NCBI RefSeq assembly: GCF_009708005.2
Contig: NZ_CP052757.1
Coordinates: 2,108,001 to 2,172,000, forward strand
Reading direction: 5' to 3'
Length of the DNA stretch: 64,000 bases
Source: Cellulosimicrobium protaetiae
GTDB lineage: Bacteria > Actinomycetota > Actinomycetes > Actinomycetales > Cellulomonadaceae
Positions 1 to 9,522 of the stretch are shown piece by piece. The notes under the pieces were generated by a model, which had not been told where the DNA came from, made no database searches, and saw nothing but the letters and a program-made list of their open reading frames with translations. How positions within the stretch are numbered: position 1 is the first letter of the stretch; the number at the start of each line of letters is the position of its first letter. The position numbers and the translations under genes are program-made.

Positions 1-1
1 C

Positions 2-778
2 CACGACCAGCCGCGCGTCGTCTCGCGCTTCGGCGACGACTCCCCCGCGCACCGCGTGGCCTCGGCCAAGGCGCTCGCGCTCCTGCTGCACCTGCACCGC
101 GGCACGCCGTACGTCTACCAGGGCGAGGAGCTCGGCATGACGAACGCGCCGTTCACCCGCGTCGAGCAGTACCAGGACGTCGAGTCGCTCGGGTACTTCC
201 GCGAGCTCACCGGCCGCACGGGTGGCCCGCGACTGCGCACCGACGGCGAGATGCTCGCCGTGCTCGCGCACGCGAGCCGTGACCACGCCCGCACGCCCGT
301 GCAGTGGGACGCGACCGTGAACGCCGGGTTCACGGCCGGGACGCCGTGGCTCGAGGTCAACCCCAACCACACCACGATCAACGCGGAGGCCGCGTGGGCC
401 GACGAGGACTCGGTGCTGCACTTCTACCGCCGGCTCGTCTCCCTGCGCCGCGACGAGCCGGTCGTCGCGCTCGGCGACTTCCGCATGCTCCTCCCCGACC
501 ACGAGGCTCTCTACGCGTTCACGCGCGGTCTCGACACGACGGGCTCCGGCGGTGGGTCCGTCCACGACGAGCTGCTCGTCGTGGTCAACGTGAGCGGCAC
601 CCCGCAGGAGGTCCCCGCCGGGGTGATCGCGGGGTGGGAGGAGGCCGTGGTGCTCGTCTCCACGCACCCGTCAAGGGACGACGACGAGGGCCGACCGGGC
701 GCCGTCGGGCACCTCCTGCCTTGGGAGGGGTGGGTGCTCCGCCGCGCGCGTGAGCACGCCCCGCGTCCCAGTGCGTGA
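2..778 (+). CDS. Alpha-glucosidase, GH13 family (3' part only)
   Basis: The reading frame is already open at the window edge, so the N-terminal half, including the barrel with the catalytic nucleophile and acid/base, lies upstream. The visible 258 residues begin with HDQPRVVSRFG, the GH13 conserved region IV (usually NHDQPR) that carries the transition-state-stabilising Asp. RGTPYVYQGEELGMTN and HARTPVQWD follow, both typical of oligo-1,6-glucosidase / alpha-glucosidase / trehalose-6-phosphate hydrolase relatives. The C-terminal beta domain ends at 778. The enzyme should cleave alpha-1,4 or alpha-1,6 glucosides in the cytoplasm. The exact substrate cannot be told from this part. It is probably the last gene of a sugar operon, because the next transcription unit has its own promoter at 796. 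Confidence 0.9.
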   Translation, partial: HDQPRVVSRFGDDSPAHRVASAKALALLLHLHRGTPYVYQGEELGMTNAPFTRVEQYQDVESLGYFRELTGRTGGPRLRTDGEMLAVLAHASRDHARTPVQWDATVNAGFTAGTPWLEVNPNHTTINAEAAWADEDSVLHFYRRLVSLRRDEPVVALGDFRMLLPDHEALYAFTRGLDTTGSGGGSVHDELLVVVNVSGTPQEVPAGVIAGWEEAVVLVSTHPSRDDDEGRPGAVGHLLPWEGWVLRRAREHAPRPSA

Positions 779-795
779 GACGGGCGCCTCGACAC

Positions 796-824
796 GTGAC
801 ATCCCCGAAACATGGGCGTACAGT
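796..824 (+). promoter_or_regulatory. Promoter of the ilvBNC leader transcript
   Basis: GTGACA (796-801) and TACAGT (819-824) are separated by 17 bp, a good -35/-10 pair. The expected transcription start lies at the GTG (833) of the leader peptide, so the leader would be translated without a 5' UTR. Confidence 0.6.
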
Positions 825-832
825 CCCATGCC

Positions 833-877
833 GTGCAGACGATTCTCCTTGTAGTACTTCCTGAGCGCGCCGGCTGA
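833..877 (+). CDS. ilvB leader peptide (branched-chain attenuator peptide)
   Basis: Fourteen codons read [14 protein letters not shown], with six consecutive Ile/Leu/Val codons. They are ATT CTC CTT GTA GTA CTT, mostly codons that surrounding genes almost never use. This is what a ribosome-mediated attenuator needs: the ribosome slows when charged tRNA for Ile, Val or Leu is scarce. An in-frame ATG at 812 would give a 21-residue version, but it lies upstream of the -10 box, so the leaderless GTG at 833 is preferred. A terminator hairpin follows at 910-950. Leader peptides of this kind precede ilvBNC in Corynebacterium and Streptomyces (family knowledge). Confidence 0.85.
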   Translation: MQTILLVVLPERAG

Positions 878-950
878 GGCCACGCCACCAGGCTTCGTCA
901 GCGCGCTCACCCCTCGTTCAGCCCGGCATCCCGGGTTCGAGGGGTTTTTT
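862..950 (+). terminator. ilvBNC transcription attenuator
   Basis: The first hairpin pairs TGAGCGCGC (862-870, inside the leader codons) with GCGCGCTCA (901-909). Directly after it, CCCCTCG (910-916) pairs with CGAGGGG (938-944), with an inner CCCGG/CCGGG stem, followed by six T (945-950). This is a classic intrinsic terminator placed about 195 bp before ilvB. A ribosome finishing the leader covers the left arm of the first hairpin, and stalling at the BCAA codons changes which hairpin forms. The pairing is seen in the sequence. The switching is inferred from the known mechanism. Confidence 0.85.
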
Positions 951-1145
951 GTTGCCACCACAACGCCAGACAGAAGCGCGGACGGCCCCACCACGGCCCC
1001 GCGAGCGCCGCACCCGCGAGACCCGCGACGACCGGCCCCGCACACCGCGACCAGCACGACCGCACCACCACGGTCGGCTCCGGCACCCGGCGGAGCGCCC
1101 CCAGGGGCGCCCGCCGGGCCGAGGCCACGACACGCAGGAGACACC

Positions 1146-3053
1146 ATGGCCCAGGGTCCCACCCCGGCACCTCCGCGACCGGGGGCCCCGACGCCCGCGG
1201 CGCCGGCGCCGAAGCCCGCCCCGACACCCGCGTCGGTCGCCCCGCGCGGCGACGTCCGGCGCGCAGCCACGGCCCGCCCGGCCGGCGCAGGCGCCTCGCC
1301 CGGCGAGGAGATGACCGGCGCGCAGTCGATCGTCCGCTCGCTCGAGGAGGCCGGCGCCGAGGTCGTCTTCGGCATCCCGGGCGGCGCGATCCTCCCGACG
1401 TACGACCCGCTCATGGACTCCCAGCGGCTGCGGCACATCCTCGTGCGGCACGAGCAGGGCGGCGGCCACGCGGCGCAGGGCTACGCCCACGCGACCGGCC
1501 GGGTCGGCGTCACGATGGCCACCTCGGGCCCGGGCGCGACGAACCTCGTCACCCCCATCGCCGACGCGAACATGGACTCGATCCCGCTCGTCGCGATCAC
1601 GGGCCAGGTCGGTGCGGCGTCGATCGGCACGGACGCCTTCCAGGAGGCGGACATCGTCGGCATCACGCTGCCGATCACCAAGCACAACTTCCTCGTCACC
1701 GACCCCGACGACATCCCGCGCACCATCGCGGAGGCGTTCCACATCGCGTCGACAGGGCGCCCCGGTCCCGTGCTCGTGGACATCGCGAAGTCGGCGATGC
1801 AGTCCCGCACGACGTTCTCTTGGCCGCAGGACGTGCAGCTCCCGGGCTACCACCCGGTGACGAAGCCGCACAGCAAGCAGATCAAGGAGGCCGCGCGCCT
1901 GCTCGCGTCGGCCCGCCGGCCCGTGCTGTACGTGGGCGGCGGCGTGGTCCGCGCGAACGCGTCGGCCGAGCTGCGCCGCCTCGTCGACCTGTCCGGCGCA
2001 CCGGTCGTGACGACGCTCATGGCACGCGGCGCCGTGCCCGACACGCACCCGCAGAACCTCGGCATGCCGGGCATGCACGGCACCGTCCCGGCGGTGGCCG
2101 CGCTGCAGAAGGCCGACCTCGTCGTGTCCCTCGGCGCGCGCTTCGACGACCGCGTCACGGGCGCGCTGTCCAGCTTCGCGCCGCACGCGCAGGTCGTGCA
2201 CGCGGACATCGACCCCGCGGAGATCGGCAAGAACCGCGACGTCGACGTGCCGATCGTCGGCGACCTCAAGGAGGTCATCGCCGACCTGCTGCCCGAGCTC
2301 GAGCGTGAGCACGAGGCCAAGGGCAAGCCGGACGTCGAGGCGTGGTGGCGCCAGATCGACGACTGGCGCGAGACCTACCCGCTCGGCTACTCCGAGCCGG
2401 ACGACGGCCACCTCGCCCCGCAGCACGTCATCTCCCGCCTCGGCGAGATCTCCGGTCCCGAGTCGATCTACGTCGCGGGCGTCGGCCAGCACCAGATGTG
2501 GGCGGCGCAGTTCATCCGCTACGAGCACCCGCGCACCTGGATCAACTCCGGCGGGCTCGGCACCATGGGCTTCTCGATCCCCGCGGCCATGGGTGCGAAG
2601 GTCGGGCGCCCCGACACCACGGTGTGGGCGATCGACGGCGACGGCTGCTTCCAGATGACCAACCAGGAGCTCGCGACCTGCACGATCAACGAGATCCCCA
2701 TCAAGGTGGCGCTGATCAACAACAGCTCGCTCGGCATGGTGCGCCAGTGGCAGACCCTGTTCTACGACAAGCGCTACTCGAACACCGACCTGCACACGGG
2801 CCACGGCACGGCGCGCGTCCCCGACTTCGTCAAGCTCGCCGACGCCTACGGCTGCGAGGGCATCCGCGTCGAGTCGATGGGCGAGGTGGACGCGGCGATC
2901 AAGCGCGCGATGGAGATCGACGACCGCCCCGTGGTCATCGACTTCAACGTCTCCCGCGACGCGATGGTGTGGCCGATGGTCCCCGCCGGCGTGAGCAACG
3001 ACGACATCCAGTACGCGCGTGGCATCTCGCCCGCGTGGGACCGTGAAGACTGA
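1146..3053 (+). CDS. ilvB: Acetolactate synthase, large (catalytic) subunit
   Basis: This ThDP enzyme makes acetolactate or acetohydroxybutyrate, the first common step of Val/Leu/Ile synthesis. The 635-residue protein has a Pro/Ala-rich N-terminal extension (about residues 1-55). The ThDP-binding N domain follows with the catalytic Glu near residue 103 ([12 protein letters not shown]), then a central domain, then the C domain with the diphosphate/Mg motif [14 protein letters not shown] near 497 and [12 protein letters not shown]. The ATG at 1146 is preceded by GCAGGAG (1134-1140), so this start is used although the conserved part begins later. It is first of ilvB-ilvN-ilvC, 13 bp before ilvN, and is controlled by the attenuator at 862-950. 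Confidence 0.97.
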   Translation: MAQGPTPAPPRPGAPTPAAPAPKPAPTPASVAPRGDVRRAATARPAGAGASPGEEMTGAQSIVRSLEEAGAEVVFGIPGGAILPTYDPLMDSQRLRHILVRHEQGGGHAAQGYAHATGRVGVTMATSGPGATNLVTPIADANMDSIPLVAITGQVGAASIGTDAFQEADIVGITLPITKHNFLVTDPDDIPRTIAEAFHIASTGRPGPVLVDIAKSAMQSRTTFSWPQDVQLPGYHPVTKPHSKQIKEAARLLASARRPVLYVGGGVVRANASAELRRLVDLSGAPVVTTLMARGAVPDTHPQNLGMPGMHGTVPAVAALQKADLVVSLGARFDDRVTGALSSFAPHAQVVHADIDPAEIGKNRDVDVPIVGDLKEVIADLLPELEREHEAKGKPDVEAWWRQIDDWRETYPLGYSEPDDGHLAPQHVISRLGEISGPESIYVAGVGQHQMWAAQFIRYEHPRTWINSGGLGTMGFSIPAAMGAKVGRPDTTVWAIDGDGCFQMTNQELATCTINEIPIKVALINNSSLGMVRQWQTLFYDKRYSNTDLHTGHGTARVPDFVKLADAYGCEGIRVESMGEVDAAIKRAMEIDDRPVVIDFNVSRDAMVWPMVPAGVSNDDIQYARGISPAWDRED

Positions 3054-3066
3054 GGAGCGCGCAGCC

Positions 3067-3591
3067 ATGTCCCGCCACACCCTCTCCGTGCTCGTCGAGA
3101 ACAAGCCCGGCGTGCTCACGCGCGTCGCGGGCCTGTTCGCCCGTCGCGCGTTCAACATCCACTCGCTCGCGGTCGGCCCGACGGAGCACGAGGAGATCTC
3201 GCGCATCACCGTCGTCGTCGACGTCGAGGAGCGCCCGCTCGAGCAGGTGACGAAGCAGCTCAACAAGCTCGTCAACGTCATCAAGATCGTCGAGCTCGAC
3301 GCCGCCGCGTCCGTGCAGCGCGAGCTCCTGCTCGTCAAGGTCCGCGCCGACGGCGCGAACCGCACCGGCGTGCTCGAGGTCGTCAACCTGTTCCGCGCGA
3401 AGGTCGTCGACGTCGTGCCCGACGCCGTGACGATCGAGGCTACGGGCACCGGCGAGAAGCTGAACGCCCTGCTCGGGGCGCTCGAGCCCTACGGCGTGCG
3501 CGAGATCGTGAAGTCCGGTGCGGTCGCCGTCGGGCGCGGCTCCCGCTCGATCACCGACCGCGCGCTGGAACGCGTGGTCCGCTCCGCCTGA
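3067..3591 (+). CDS. ilvN: Acetolactate synthase, small (regulatory) subunit
   Basis: The 174-residue regulatory subunit opens with an ACT domain (residues about 3-80: RHTLSVLVENKPGVLTRVAG, then RRAFNIHSL) that binds valine for feedback inhibition. A C-terminal ALS small-subunit domain follows and contacts IlvB. The ATG at 3067 is chosen because GAGGAG (3052-3057) lies just upstream and MSRHTLSVLVEN is the usual start of the family. A GTG further upstream inside ilvB is in frame but has no support. Only 13 bp separate it from ilvB, so the two subunits are co-translated from one transcript. Confidence 0.97.
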   Translation: MSRHTLSVLVENKPGVLTRVAGLFARRAFNIHSLAVGPTEHEEISRITVVVDVEERPLEQVTKQLNKLVNVIKIVELDAAASVQRELLLVKVRADGANRTGVLEVVNLFRAKVVDVVPDAVTIEATGTGEKLNALLGALEPYGVREIVKSGAVAVGRGSRSITDRALERVVRSA

Positions 3592-4725
<1,134 letters not shown>

Positions 4726-4783
4726 CGCAGGCAGGGCGACGAAGGAGCCCTTGCCGGAGTCGGCGGGAGGCGTCTGCCCGACC

Positions 4784-4813
4784 GACTACACCGAGGGCTC
4801 TGCGGCTCGCTGA
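4784..4813 (+). pseudogene. Second, diverged copy of the ilvC 3' end
   Basis: Thirty bases encode DYTEGSAAR plus a TGA stop, the same nine residues and stop that end ilvC at 4696-4725. The first 15 bases are identical. The rest differ at synonymous positions, including AGC versus TCT for serine. The copy is 88 bp downstream and in another frame, with no ribosome entry of its own, so it is not expressed as part of IlvC. Synonymous divergence suggests a fragment from a related ilvC allele left by recombination rather than a fresh tandem duplication. Confidence 0.7.
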
Positions 4814-4835
4814 CCTGACGCGCGTCGCTCACCTC

Positions 4836-4932
4836 GAGGAGGGGGCGGCGTCGTGCGCGATCTACCATCCGGCCTCGTGCCTCGGCCTCCCGCCAGGCCC
4901 GCCACGATCGCGCAGGACGCCGCCCCCTCCTC
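4836..4932 (+). repeat. Two-stem hairpin element, copy 1 (after ilvC)
   Basis: The outer arms 4836-4862 and 4906-4932 are 27 nt each and complementary except for one position. The 43-nt interior reads TACCATCC, an inner stem GGCC/GGCC closing the loop TCGTGCCTC, then TCCCGCCAGGCCCGCCAC. A second element at 56409-56517 has the same three unpaired segments but unrelated, equally self-complementary stems. There is no T-tract, so this is not a simple intrinsic terminator. Function is unknown. Confidence 0.85.
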
Positions 4933-5117
4933 GTCCTGTCGGGTCGCCTCGGTCGTGGGTCGGTTCCAGACACGGCCGGCCCGGTGCGTCGACGACCCGG
5001 GGAGGTCAGGGGTGGTCGGGCGCGACACGGGCGGGACGAAACGCGGGAGACCGGGCAGATCGCCCGTTGGTGCGCCACGATAAGGGCATGAACCGACAGG
5101 CGAACGAGGGGGACTCG

Positions 5118-5627
5118 GTGACGGACGACGTGGCGCTGGACGAGCGGGCGGCGGAGATCCTCGCCTTCTGGGAGCTGGCCCGGCCGAGCGCAGGGATGGC
5201 GCGCGTGGGTGTGGTCACGGGGACCACGGTGGCCGAGACGGTGCCGCCGCCGGCGTGGTCGTTCGGCGACAACCCCGCGCTCGCCGACGGCCTGCTCGAG
5301 GCGGTCCTCAGCGGGGAGAAGACCGCGACGTCGTCCGCCCTGTGGGAGTACGAGGAGTCGGGGGAGCCGGTCCCGCAGGTCGGCGAGCTGTCGATCCTGC
5401 TCGACGGGGAGGGGCACCCGCGGGCGCTCATCCGCACGACGTCGGTGGACGTCGTCGCGTTCGACGCCGTCGACGCCGACTTCGCGCGGGCCGAGGGCGA
5501 GGACGACCGCTCGCTCGCGTCGTGGCGCGCTGAGCACGAGAAGTACTTCAGGCGGGTCCTGGCGCGCGAGTTCGCGCCGGACATGCCGCTCGTGTGCGAG
5601 CGGTTCGAGCTGCGCTACCCGCGCTGA
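5118..5627 (+). CDS. ASCH-domain protein
   Basis: A cytoplasmic protein of about 169 residues with the ASCH fold (PUA-like, RNA-binding superfamily). After a short helical N-terminus (ERAAEILAFWELAR), the conserved core runs from SFGDNPALADGLLEAVLSG, through KTATSSALWEY and GELSILLDG, to the C-terminal PLVCERFELRYP. GEKTATSS is the ASCH signature. The GTG at 5118 follows GAGGGGG with about 5 bp spacing and is preferred. An in-frame ATG at 5088 would add 10 residues. It is monocistronic and closed by the terminator at 5636-5676. The biological role of this subfamily is not established. Confidence 0.82.
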   Translation: MTDDVALDERAAEILAFWELARPSAGMARVGVVTGTTVAETVPPPAWSFGDNPALADGLLEAVLSGEKTATSSALWEYEESGEPVPQVGELSILLDGEGHPRALIRTTSVDVVAFDAVDADFARAEGEDDRSLASWRAEHEKYFRRVLAREFAPDMPLVCERFELRYPR

Positions 5628-5635
5628 GCGGGGTC

Positions 5636-5676
5636 GAGCGGTGGCCGGCCGTGCCACGTTCGGCCGGCCACCGCTC
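5636..5676. terminator. Bidirectional hairpin terminator
   Basis: A perfect 15-bp inverted repeat, GAGCGGTGGCCGGCC (5636-5650) with its complement (5662-5676), has an 11-nt loop. It sits between the convergent ASCH and ROK genes. No T-tract follows on either side. Confidence 0.75.
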
Positions 5677-5696
5677 ACGGGGTAGGTGAAGAGGGG

Positions 5697-6914
5697 CTAC
5701 CCCGGGACCGGTGGTGCGACGACCGGGTGGTCCGGCCGGCCCGCAGCGGCGAGCAGGAGGTTGCGGACGTCCTGCGCGACGACGGAACGGGCTCCACGCA
5801 GGACGGCGAGCTCGGGCACGGCGCTCGCGACGACCGCACCGGTGGGCTGGACCGTGCCGCGCAGGACGGCGGCCGTGGAGTCGGCGAGCTCCGCCCCGAG
5901 CGCGACGCCCGTGGGGCCCCCGAGCACGACCGCGTCGGGCTCGAGGATCGCGACGACGGGCTGGAGGACGATCGCGACGCGGCGGGCGAGGTCCTGGACG
6001 AGGTCGTGCACCGCGCTCGTGCCGTGGTGCGCGGCGACGGCGGCGACCGCGTCGGCGTACGGTGTCGACTCGGTCACCCCCGGGACGCCCGCACGGGCGG
6101 CGATCTCGACGAGGCGGAGGCCCCCGACGAGGTCCTGCACGTTGACGGAGTCGTCGATGTCGGCGGCGGGGACGGTGAGGTAGCCGATCTCGCCGGCGCC
6201 GCCTGCCGTGCCGTGGTGGACCCTGCCCTCGAGCCACGCGCCCATGCCGATGCCCTCGCCGAGCCAGAGGAGGGCGAAGCTCTGCTCGTCGCGGCCCGCG
6301 TCACGCTCGGCGATCGCGGCGAGGTTCACGTCGTTCTCGACGCGCACGTCGATGCCCAACGCGTCCTCGAGGTGCCCGCGCAGCCCGCGACGGGGCCAGC
6401 CCGGCAGCTCGCCGACGAGGGCGATGTCGCCCGTGCGCGGCGCGACGGCGGCCTGGACACCCACGACGGCGGTGGCGACGCGGGCGACGGGGATGCCGGC
6501 GGCGGTGCACGCCTCGTCCCGTGCGGTGCGCACGTCGGTGGCGGCGGTGCGGTCGGGGCCGGCCGCGACCGTCGTCTCGCCGAGGATCCGGCCGAGGGCG
6601 TCGACGACGCTGGCGCGCACGCCGTCGGGCACGACGTCGAGCGCGAGACCGACGAGGACGTCCGTGCGCGCCGCGTACTGCGTCGCCTGCGGACCGCGGG
6701 CGCCCTGGACCGATCCCGTGGGCTCGATGAGCCCGGACTCCTCGAGCCGTGCGACGATCTGCGAGGCGGTCGGCCGCGACACGCCCGTGCTGTCGCCGAT
6801 CTGGGACCGCGTGAGCGGGCCCGCGTCGAGCAGGAGCTCCAGCGCGGCGCGATCGTTGATCGTGCGCAGGAGCCCGGGGGTGCCGGGGATCCTCGACGAG
6901 GTGGGCGCGGTCAT
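5697..6914 (-). CDS. ROK-family transcriptional repressor
   Basis: The 405-residue protein joins an N-terminal winged helix-turn-helix (about 20-75, RSQIGDSTGVSRPTASQIVA) to a ROK sugar-kinase-like sensor domain (NagC/XylR/Mlc type). The ROK part shows ENDVNLAAIAERD, GEGIGMGAWLEG and GGAGEIGYLTV. The usual zinc-binding Cys cluster after the ExGH motif is absent, as in many regulator members. A perfect 17-bp palindrome lies 20 bp before the start codon (6935-6951), pointing to autoregulation. It diverges from leuB, but leuB has its own start 166 bp further on. The sugar ligand is unknown; the GH13 glucosidase or distant operons may be targets. Confidence 0.9.
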   Translation of the reverse strand: MTAPTSSRIPGTPGLLRTINDRAALELLLDAGPLTRSQIGDSTGVSRPTASQIVARLEESGLIEPTGSVQGARGPQATQYAARTDVLVGLALDVVPDGVRASVVDALGRILGETTVAAGPDRTAATDVRTARDEACTAAGIPVARVATAVVGVQAAVAPRTGDIALVGELPGWPRRGLRGHLEDALGIDVRVENDVNLAAIAERDAGRDEQSFALLWLGEGIGMGAWLEGRVHHGTAGGAGEIGYLTVPAADIDDSVNVQDLVGGLRLVEIAARAGVPGVTESTPYADAVAAVAAHHGTSAVHDLVQDLARRVAIVLQPVVAILEPDAVVLGGPTGVALGAELADSTAAVLRGTVQPTGAVVASAVPELAVLRGARSVVAQDVRNLLLAAAGRPDHPVVAPPVPG

Positions 6915-6934
6915 GGCGGTCCTTCGGAGCGATT

Positions 6935-6951
6935 TTAGGAAAGTTTCCTAA
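6935..6951. promoter_or_regulatory. ROK operator palindrome
   Basis: TTAGGAAAGTTTCCTAA is perfectly palindromic around a central G. It matches the AT-rich, GGAAA/TTTCC layout of actinobacterial ROK operators. It lies in the leader of the ROK gene, so self-repression is likely. Confidence 0.8.
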
Positions 6952-7104
6952 TAGTGCACGGATGTCGGCCCTGACGCAAGTCATGTCCGTGCGCTACCCG
7001 GGATCGGTGCGCCTCGCGCGGCGCCCGTCGCCACGGCCCTCGCGGGCTGTCGCGCGACGCGTCCGAGACGTGAGACCGCCGTCCCGAGGGGTGGCCGGGC
7101 GGCG

Positions 7105-7110
7105 TAGGCT
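7105..7110 (+). promoter_or_regulatory. Leaderless -10 box of leuB
   Basis: TAGGCT ends 6 bp before the ATG at 7117, so transcription should begin at or next to the start codon. There is no Shine-Dalgarno sequence. Confidence 0.5.
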
Positions 7111-7116
7111 CGCCGC

Positions 7117-8160
7117 ATGACGCGCACCATTGATCTGGCAGTCGTGGCCGGGGACGGCATCGGGACCGAGGTCGTCGAGCAGGGGCTCGCCGTGCTCGAG
7201 GCCGCCGTGGCCGGCTCGGACGTGAAGGTCTCCACGACGCCGTTCGACCTGGGTGCGCGGCGCTGGCACGCCACGGGGGAGACGCTCACCGACGCGGACC
7301 TCGACGCGATCCGTGGTCACGACGCGATCCTCCTGGGCGCGATCGGCGACCCGAGCGTCCCGTCGGGCGTGCTGGAGCGCGGCCTGCTGCTCAAGCTGCG
7401 CTTCGCGCTGGACCACTACGTGAACCTCCGCCCCGGCAAGCTCTACCCGGGCGTCACGTCGCCCCTGGCCGACCCGGGCGAGATCGACTTCGTCGTGGTC
7501 CGCGAGGGCACCGAGGGTCCGTACGTCGGCAACGGCGGCTCGCTGCGCACCGGCACGCCGCACGAGATCGCGACCGAGGTCTCCCTCAACACGGCGTTCG
7601 GCGTCGAGCGCGTCGTGCGCGACGCGTTCGCCCGCGCCCAGGCGCGCCCGCGCAAGCACCTGACGCTGGTGCACAAGCACAACGTGCTGGTCCACGCGGG
7701 CCACCTGTGGCGCCGCACGGTCGAGGCCGTCAACGCCGAGTTCCCCGACGTCACGACCGACTACCTGCACGTCGACGCGGCGACCATCTTCCTCACGACG
7801 AAGCCGTCGCGGTTCGACGTCATCGTCACGGACAACCTGTTCGGGGACATCCTCACGGACCAGGCCGCCGCGATCACGGGCGGGATCGGCCTCGCCGCGT
7901 CCGCGAACATCAACCCCGACCGTACGGCGCCGTCGATGTTCGAGCCGGTGCACGGCTCGGCGCCGGACATCGCCGGGCAGGGCAAGGCCGACCCGACGGC
8001 GACCGTCCTGTCGGTCGCACTCCTCCTCGACCACCTGGGCCTCGGCGACGAGGCGAAGCGCGTCGAGGCGACCGTCGCGGCCGACCTCGCCGAGCGGGGG
8101 AGCCGAGTACGCTCGACGGCCGAGGTGGGCCGCGAGCTCGCCGCTCGCGTCGCCGGCTGA
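7117..8160 (+). CDS. leuB: 3-isopropylmalate dehydrogenase
   Basis: LeuB oxidises and decarboxylates 3-isopropylmalate to 2-oxoisocaproate with NAD+, the third leucine-specific step. The 347-residue cytoplasmic enzyme has the N-terminal [15 protein letters not shown], the substrate-binding [20 protein letters not shown] and [12 protein letters not shown], and the metal-site [19 protein letters not shown]. The NAD-site segment [19 protein letters not shown] is also present. Length and motifs fit the actinobacterial type. It stands alone, apart from leuCD at 54190, with a leaderless -10 box and a hairpin at 8170-8190 after the stop. Confidence 0.97.
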   Translation: MTRTIDLAVVAGDGIGTEVVEQGLAVLEAAVAGSDVKVSTTPFDLGARRWHATGETLTDADLDAIRGHDAILLGAIGDPSVPSGVLERGLLLKLRFALDHYVNLRPGKLYPGVTSPLADPGEIDFVVVREGTEGPYVGNGGSLRTGTPHEIATEVSLNTAFGVERVVRDAFARAQARPRKHLTLVHKHNVLVHAGHLWRRTVEAVNAEFPDVTTDYLHVDAATIFLTTKPSRFDVIVTDNLFGDILTDQAAAITGGIGLAASANINPDRTAPSMFEPVHGSAPDIAGQGKADPTATVLSVALLLDHLGLGDEAKRVEATVAADLAERGSRVRSTAEVGRELAARVAG

Positions 8161-8169
8161 CACCTTGAC

Positions 8170-8190
8170 CCGGGTCCCGCACGGACCCGG
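8170..8190 (+). terminator. Hairpin after leuB
   Basis: CCGGGTCC and GGACCCGG form an 8-bp perfect stem with a 5-nt loop, starting 10 bp after the leuB stop. No T-tract follows, so the assignment is moderate. Confidence 0.5.
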
Positions 8191-8369
8191 CACCGGTTCG
8201 CCCGCAGTCCCCGCACCTCGGTCGTCATCGCCCCAGGACCGGATCCCTCCCGTTCTGACCCGGTGACGCCCCTGCCGTCGTCGCACCCTCGCGCGGATCG
8301 CCGCACGAGTCGTACGGTCGTGGAAAACTAGGCGGAGACCACCCGGGTCGCCAGGTGAAAGGCCTCATG

Positions 8370-9503
8370 ATGAGCACCCTCGCAGCGCAGCACCAGCCGT
8401 CCTCCTCGGAGGAGGACCTCATCGCCCTGTTCGACGTCCGCCCGACGGACGCACCGACGCCGCCCGCCGAGCGCGAGGCCGCGATCGCGGCCCCGAAGTT
8501 CGGCACGGTCTTCACCGACCACATGGCGCGGATCAGCTGGAACTCGACCGACGGGTGGGTCGACCGCCGCATCGAGAAGTACGGCCCCCTCCTGCTGGAC
8601 CCGGCGACCGCCGTCCTGCACTACGCGCAGGAGATCTTCGAGGGCATGAAGGCGTACCGCCACGCCGACGGGTCGGTGTGGACGTTCCGCCCGGAGGCGA
8701 ACGCCGCCCGTTTCGCCCGCTCGGCGCACCGCCTCGCGCTGCCGGCGCTGTCGGTCGACGACTTCGTCGGCTCGATCACCGCGCTCGTGCGCACCGACGT
8801 GGACTGGGTCCCGTCGGGCGAGGAGGCCAGCCTGTACCTGCGTCCGTTCATGTACGCCTCGGAGGCGTTCCTCGGCGTGCGCCCGTCGCTCGAGGCCGAG
8901 TACCTGGTCATCGCCTCGCCGGTCGGGCCCTACTTCTCGGGCGGCGTGAAGCCCGTGTCGATCTGGGTCGACCGCGAGTACAGCCGCGCCGGCGCCGGGG
9001 GCACCGGGGACGCGAAGTGTGGCGGCAACTACGCCTCGAGCCTCCTGCCGCAGGTGGTCGCGCAGCAGCACGGGTGCGAGCAGGTGTGCTTCCTCGACTC
9101 CGGGACGCGCACGTTCCTCGAGGAGCTCGGCGGCATGAACGTGTTCGTCGTCAAGGCGGACGGCTCGGTCGAGACGCCGGAGCTCAGCGGCTCGATCCTC
9201 GAGGGCGTCACGCGCTCGTCGATCATCCGCCTCCTCACCGACCGCGGGCACGACGTGGTCGAGCGCCGCATCCCGCTCACCGAGCTGCTCGCCGGGATCC
9301 GGGACGGCTCGGTCACCGAGGTGTTCGCGTGCGGCACGGCGGCCGTGATCACACCGATCGGGCGCCTCGCCGGGTCGGACTTCGACCACACGATCGGCAC
9401 CGGGGAGGCGGGCTCGCTCACCATGACGATCCGTACCGAGCTCACCGACATCCAGACCGGTCGTGCCGCGGACCGGCACGGCTGGCTGCGCCGTCTCGCC
9501 TGA
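8370..9503 (+). CDS. ilvE: Branched-chain amino acid aminotransferase
   Basis: IlvE is the PLP enzyme for the last step of Val, Leu and Ile synthesis (2-oxo acid plus glutamate). The 377-residue protein is a fold-type IV class II BCAT. Visible motifs are YAQEIFEGMKAYR, YLRPFMYASEAFLGV, the Schiff-base Lys in GDAKCGGNYASSLLPQ, and FVFE-like TFLEELGGMNVFVV. ATG 8370 is preferred over ATG 8367 because AAAGG (8358-8362) is then 7 bp away. A GTG at 8355 is also in frame. It follows leuB by 209 bp and ends at a strong convergent terminator. Confidence 0.95.
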   Translation: MSTLAAQHQPSSSEEDLIALFDVRPTDAPTPPAEREAAIAAPKFGTVFTDHMARISWNSTDGWVDRRIEKYGPLLLDPATAVLHYAQEIFEGMKAYRHADGSVWTFRPEANAARFARSAHRLALPALSVDDFVGSITALVRTDVDWVPSGEEASLYLRPFMYASEAFLGVRPSLEAEYLVIASPVGPYFSGGVKPVSIWVDREYSRAGAGGTGDAKCGGNYASSLLPQVVAQQHGCEQVCFLDSGTRTFLEELGGMNVFVVKADGSVETPELSGSILEGVTRSSIIRLLTDRGHDVVERRIPLTELLAGIRDGSVTEVFACGTAAVITPIGRLAGSDFDHTIGTGEAGSLTMTIRTELTDIQTGRAADRHGWLRRLA

Positions 9504-9522
9504 GCCGGACTCCGCACCTGGT

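Noticed and set aside
918-3449. Very long open frame on the minus strand across ilvB
   Set aside because: It is Arg/Ala/Asp-rich shadow coding caused by the GC-rich third positions of ilvB; no ribosome site, family or conserved motif.
4726-5087. Insertion sequence after ilvC
   Set aside because: Inverted repeats are present but there is no transposase frame; it is described as a hairpin element and ilvC tail copy instead.
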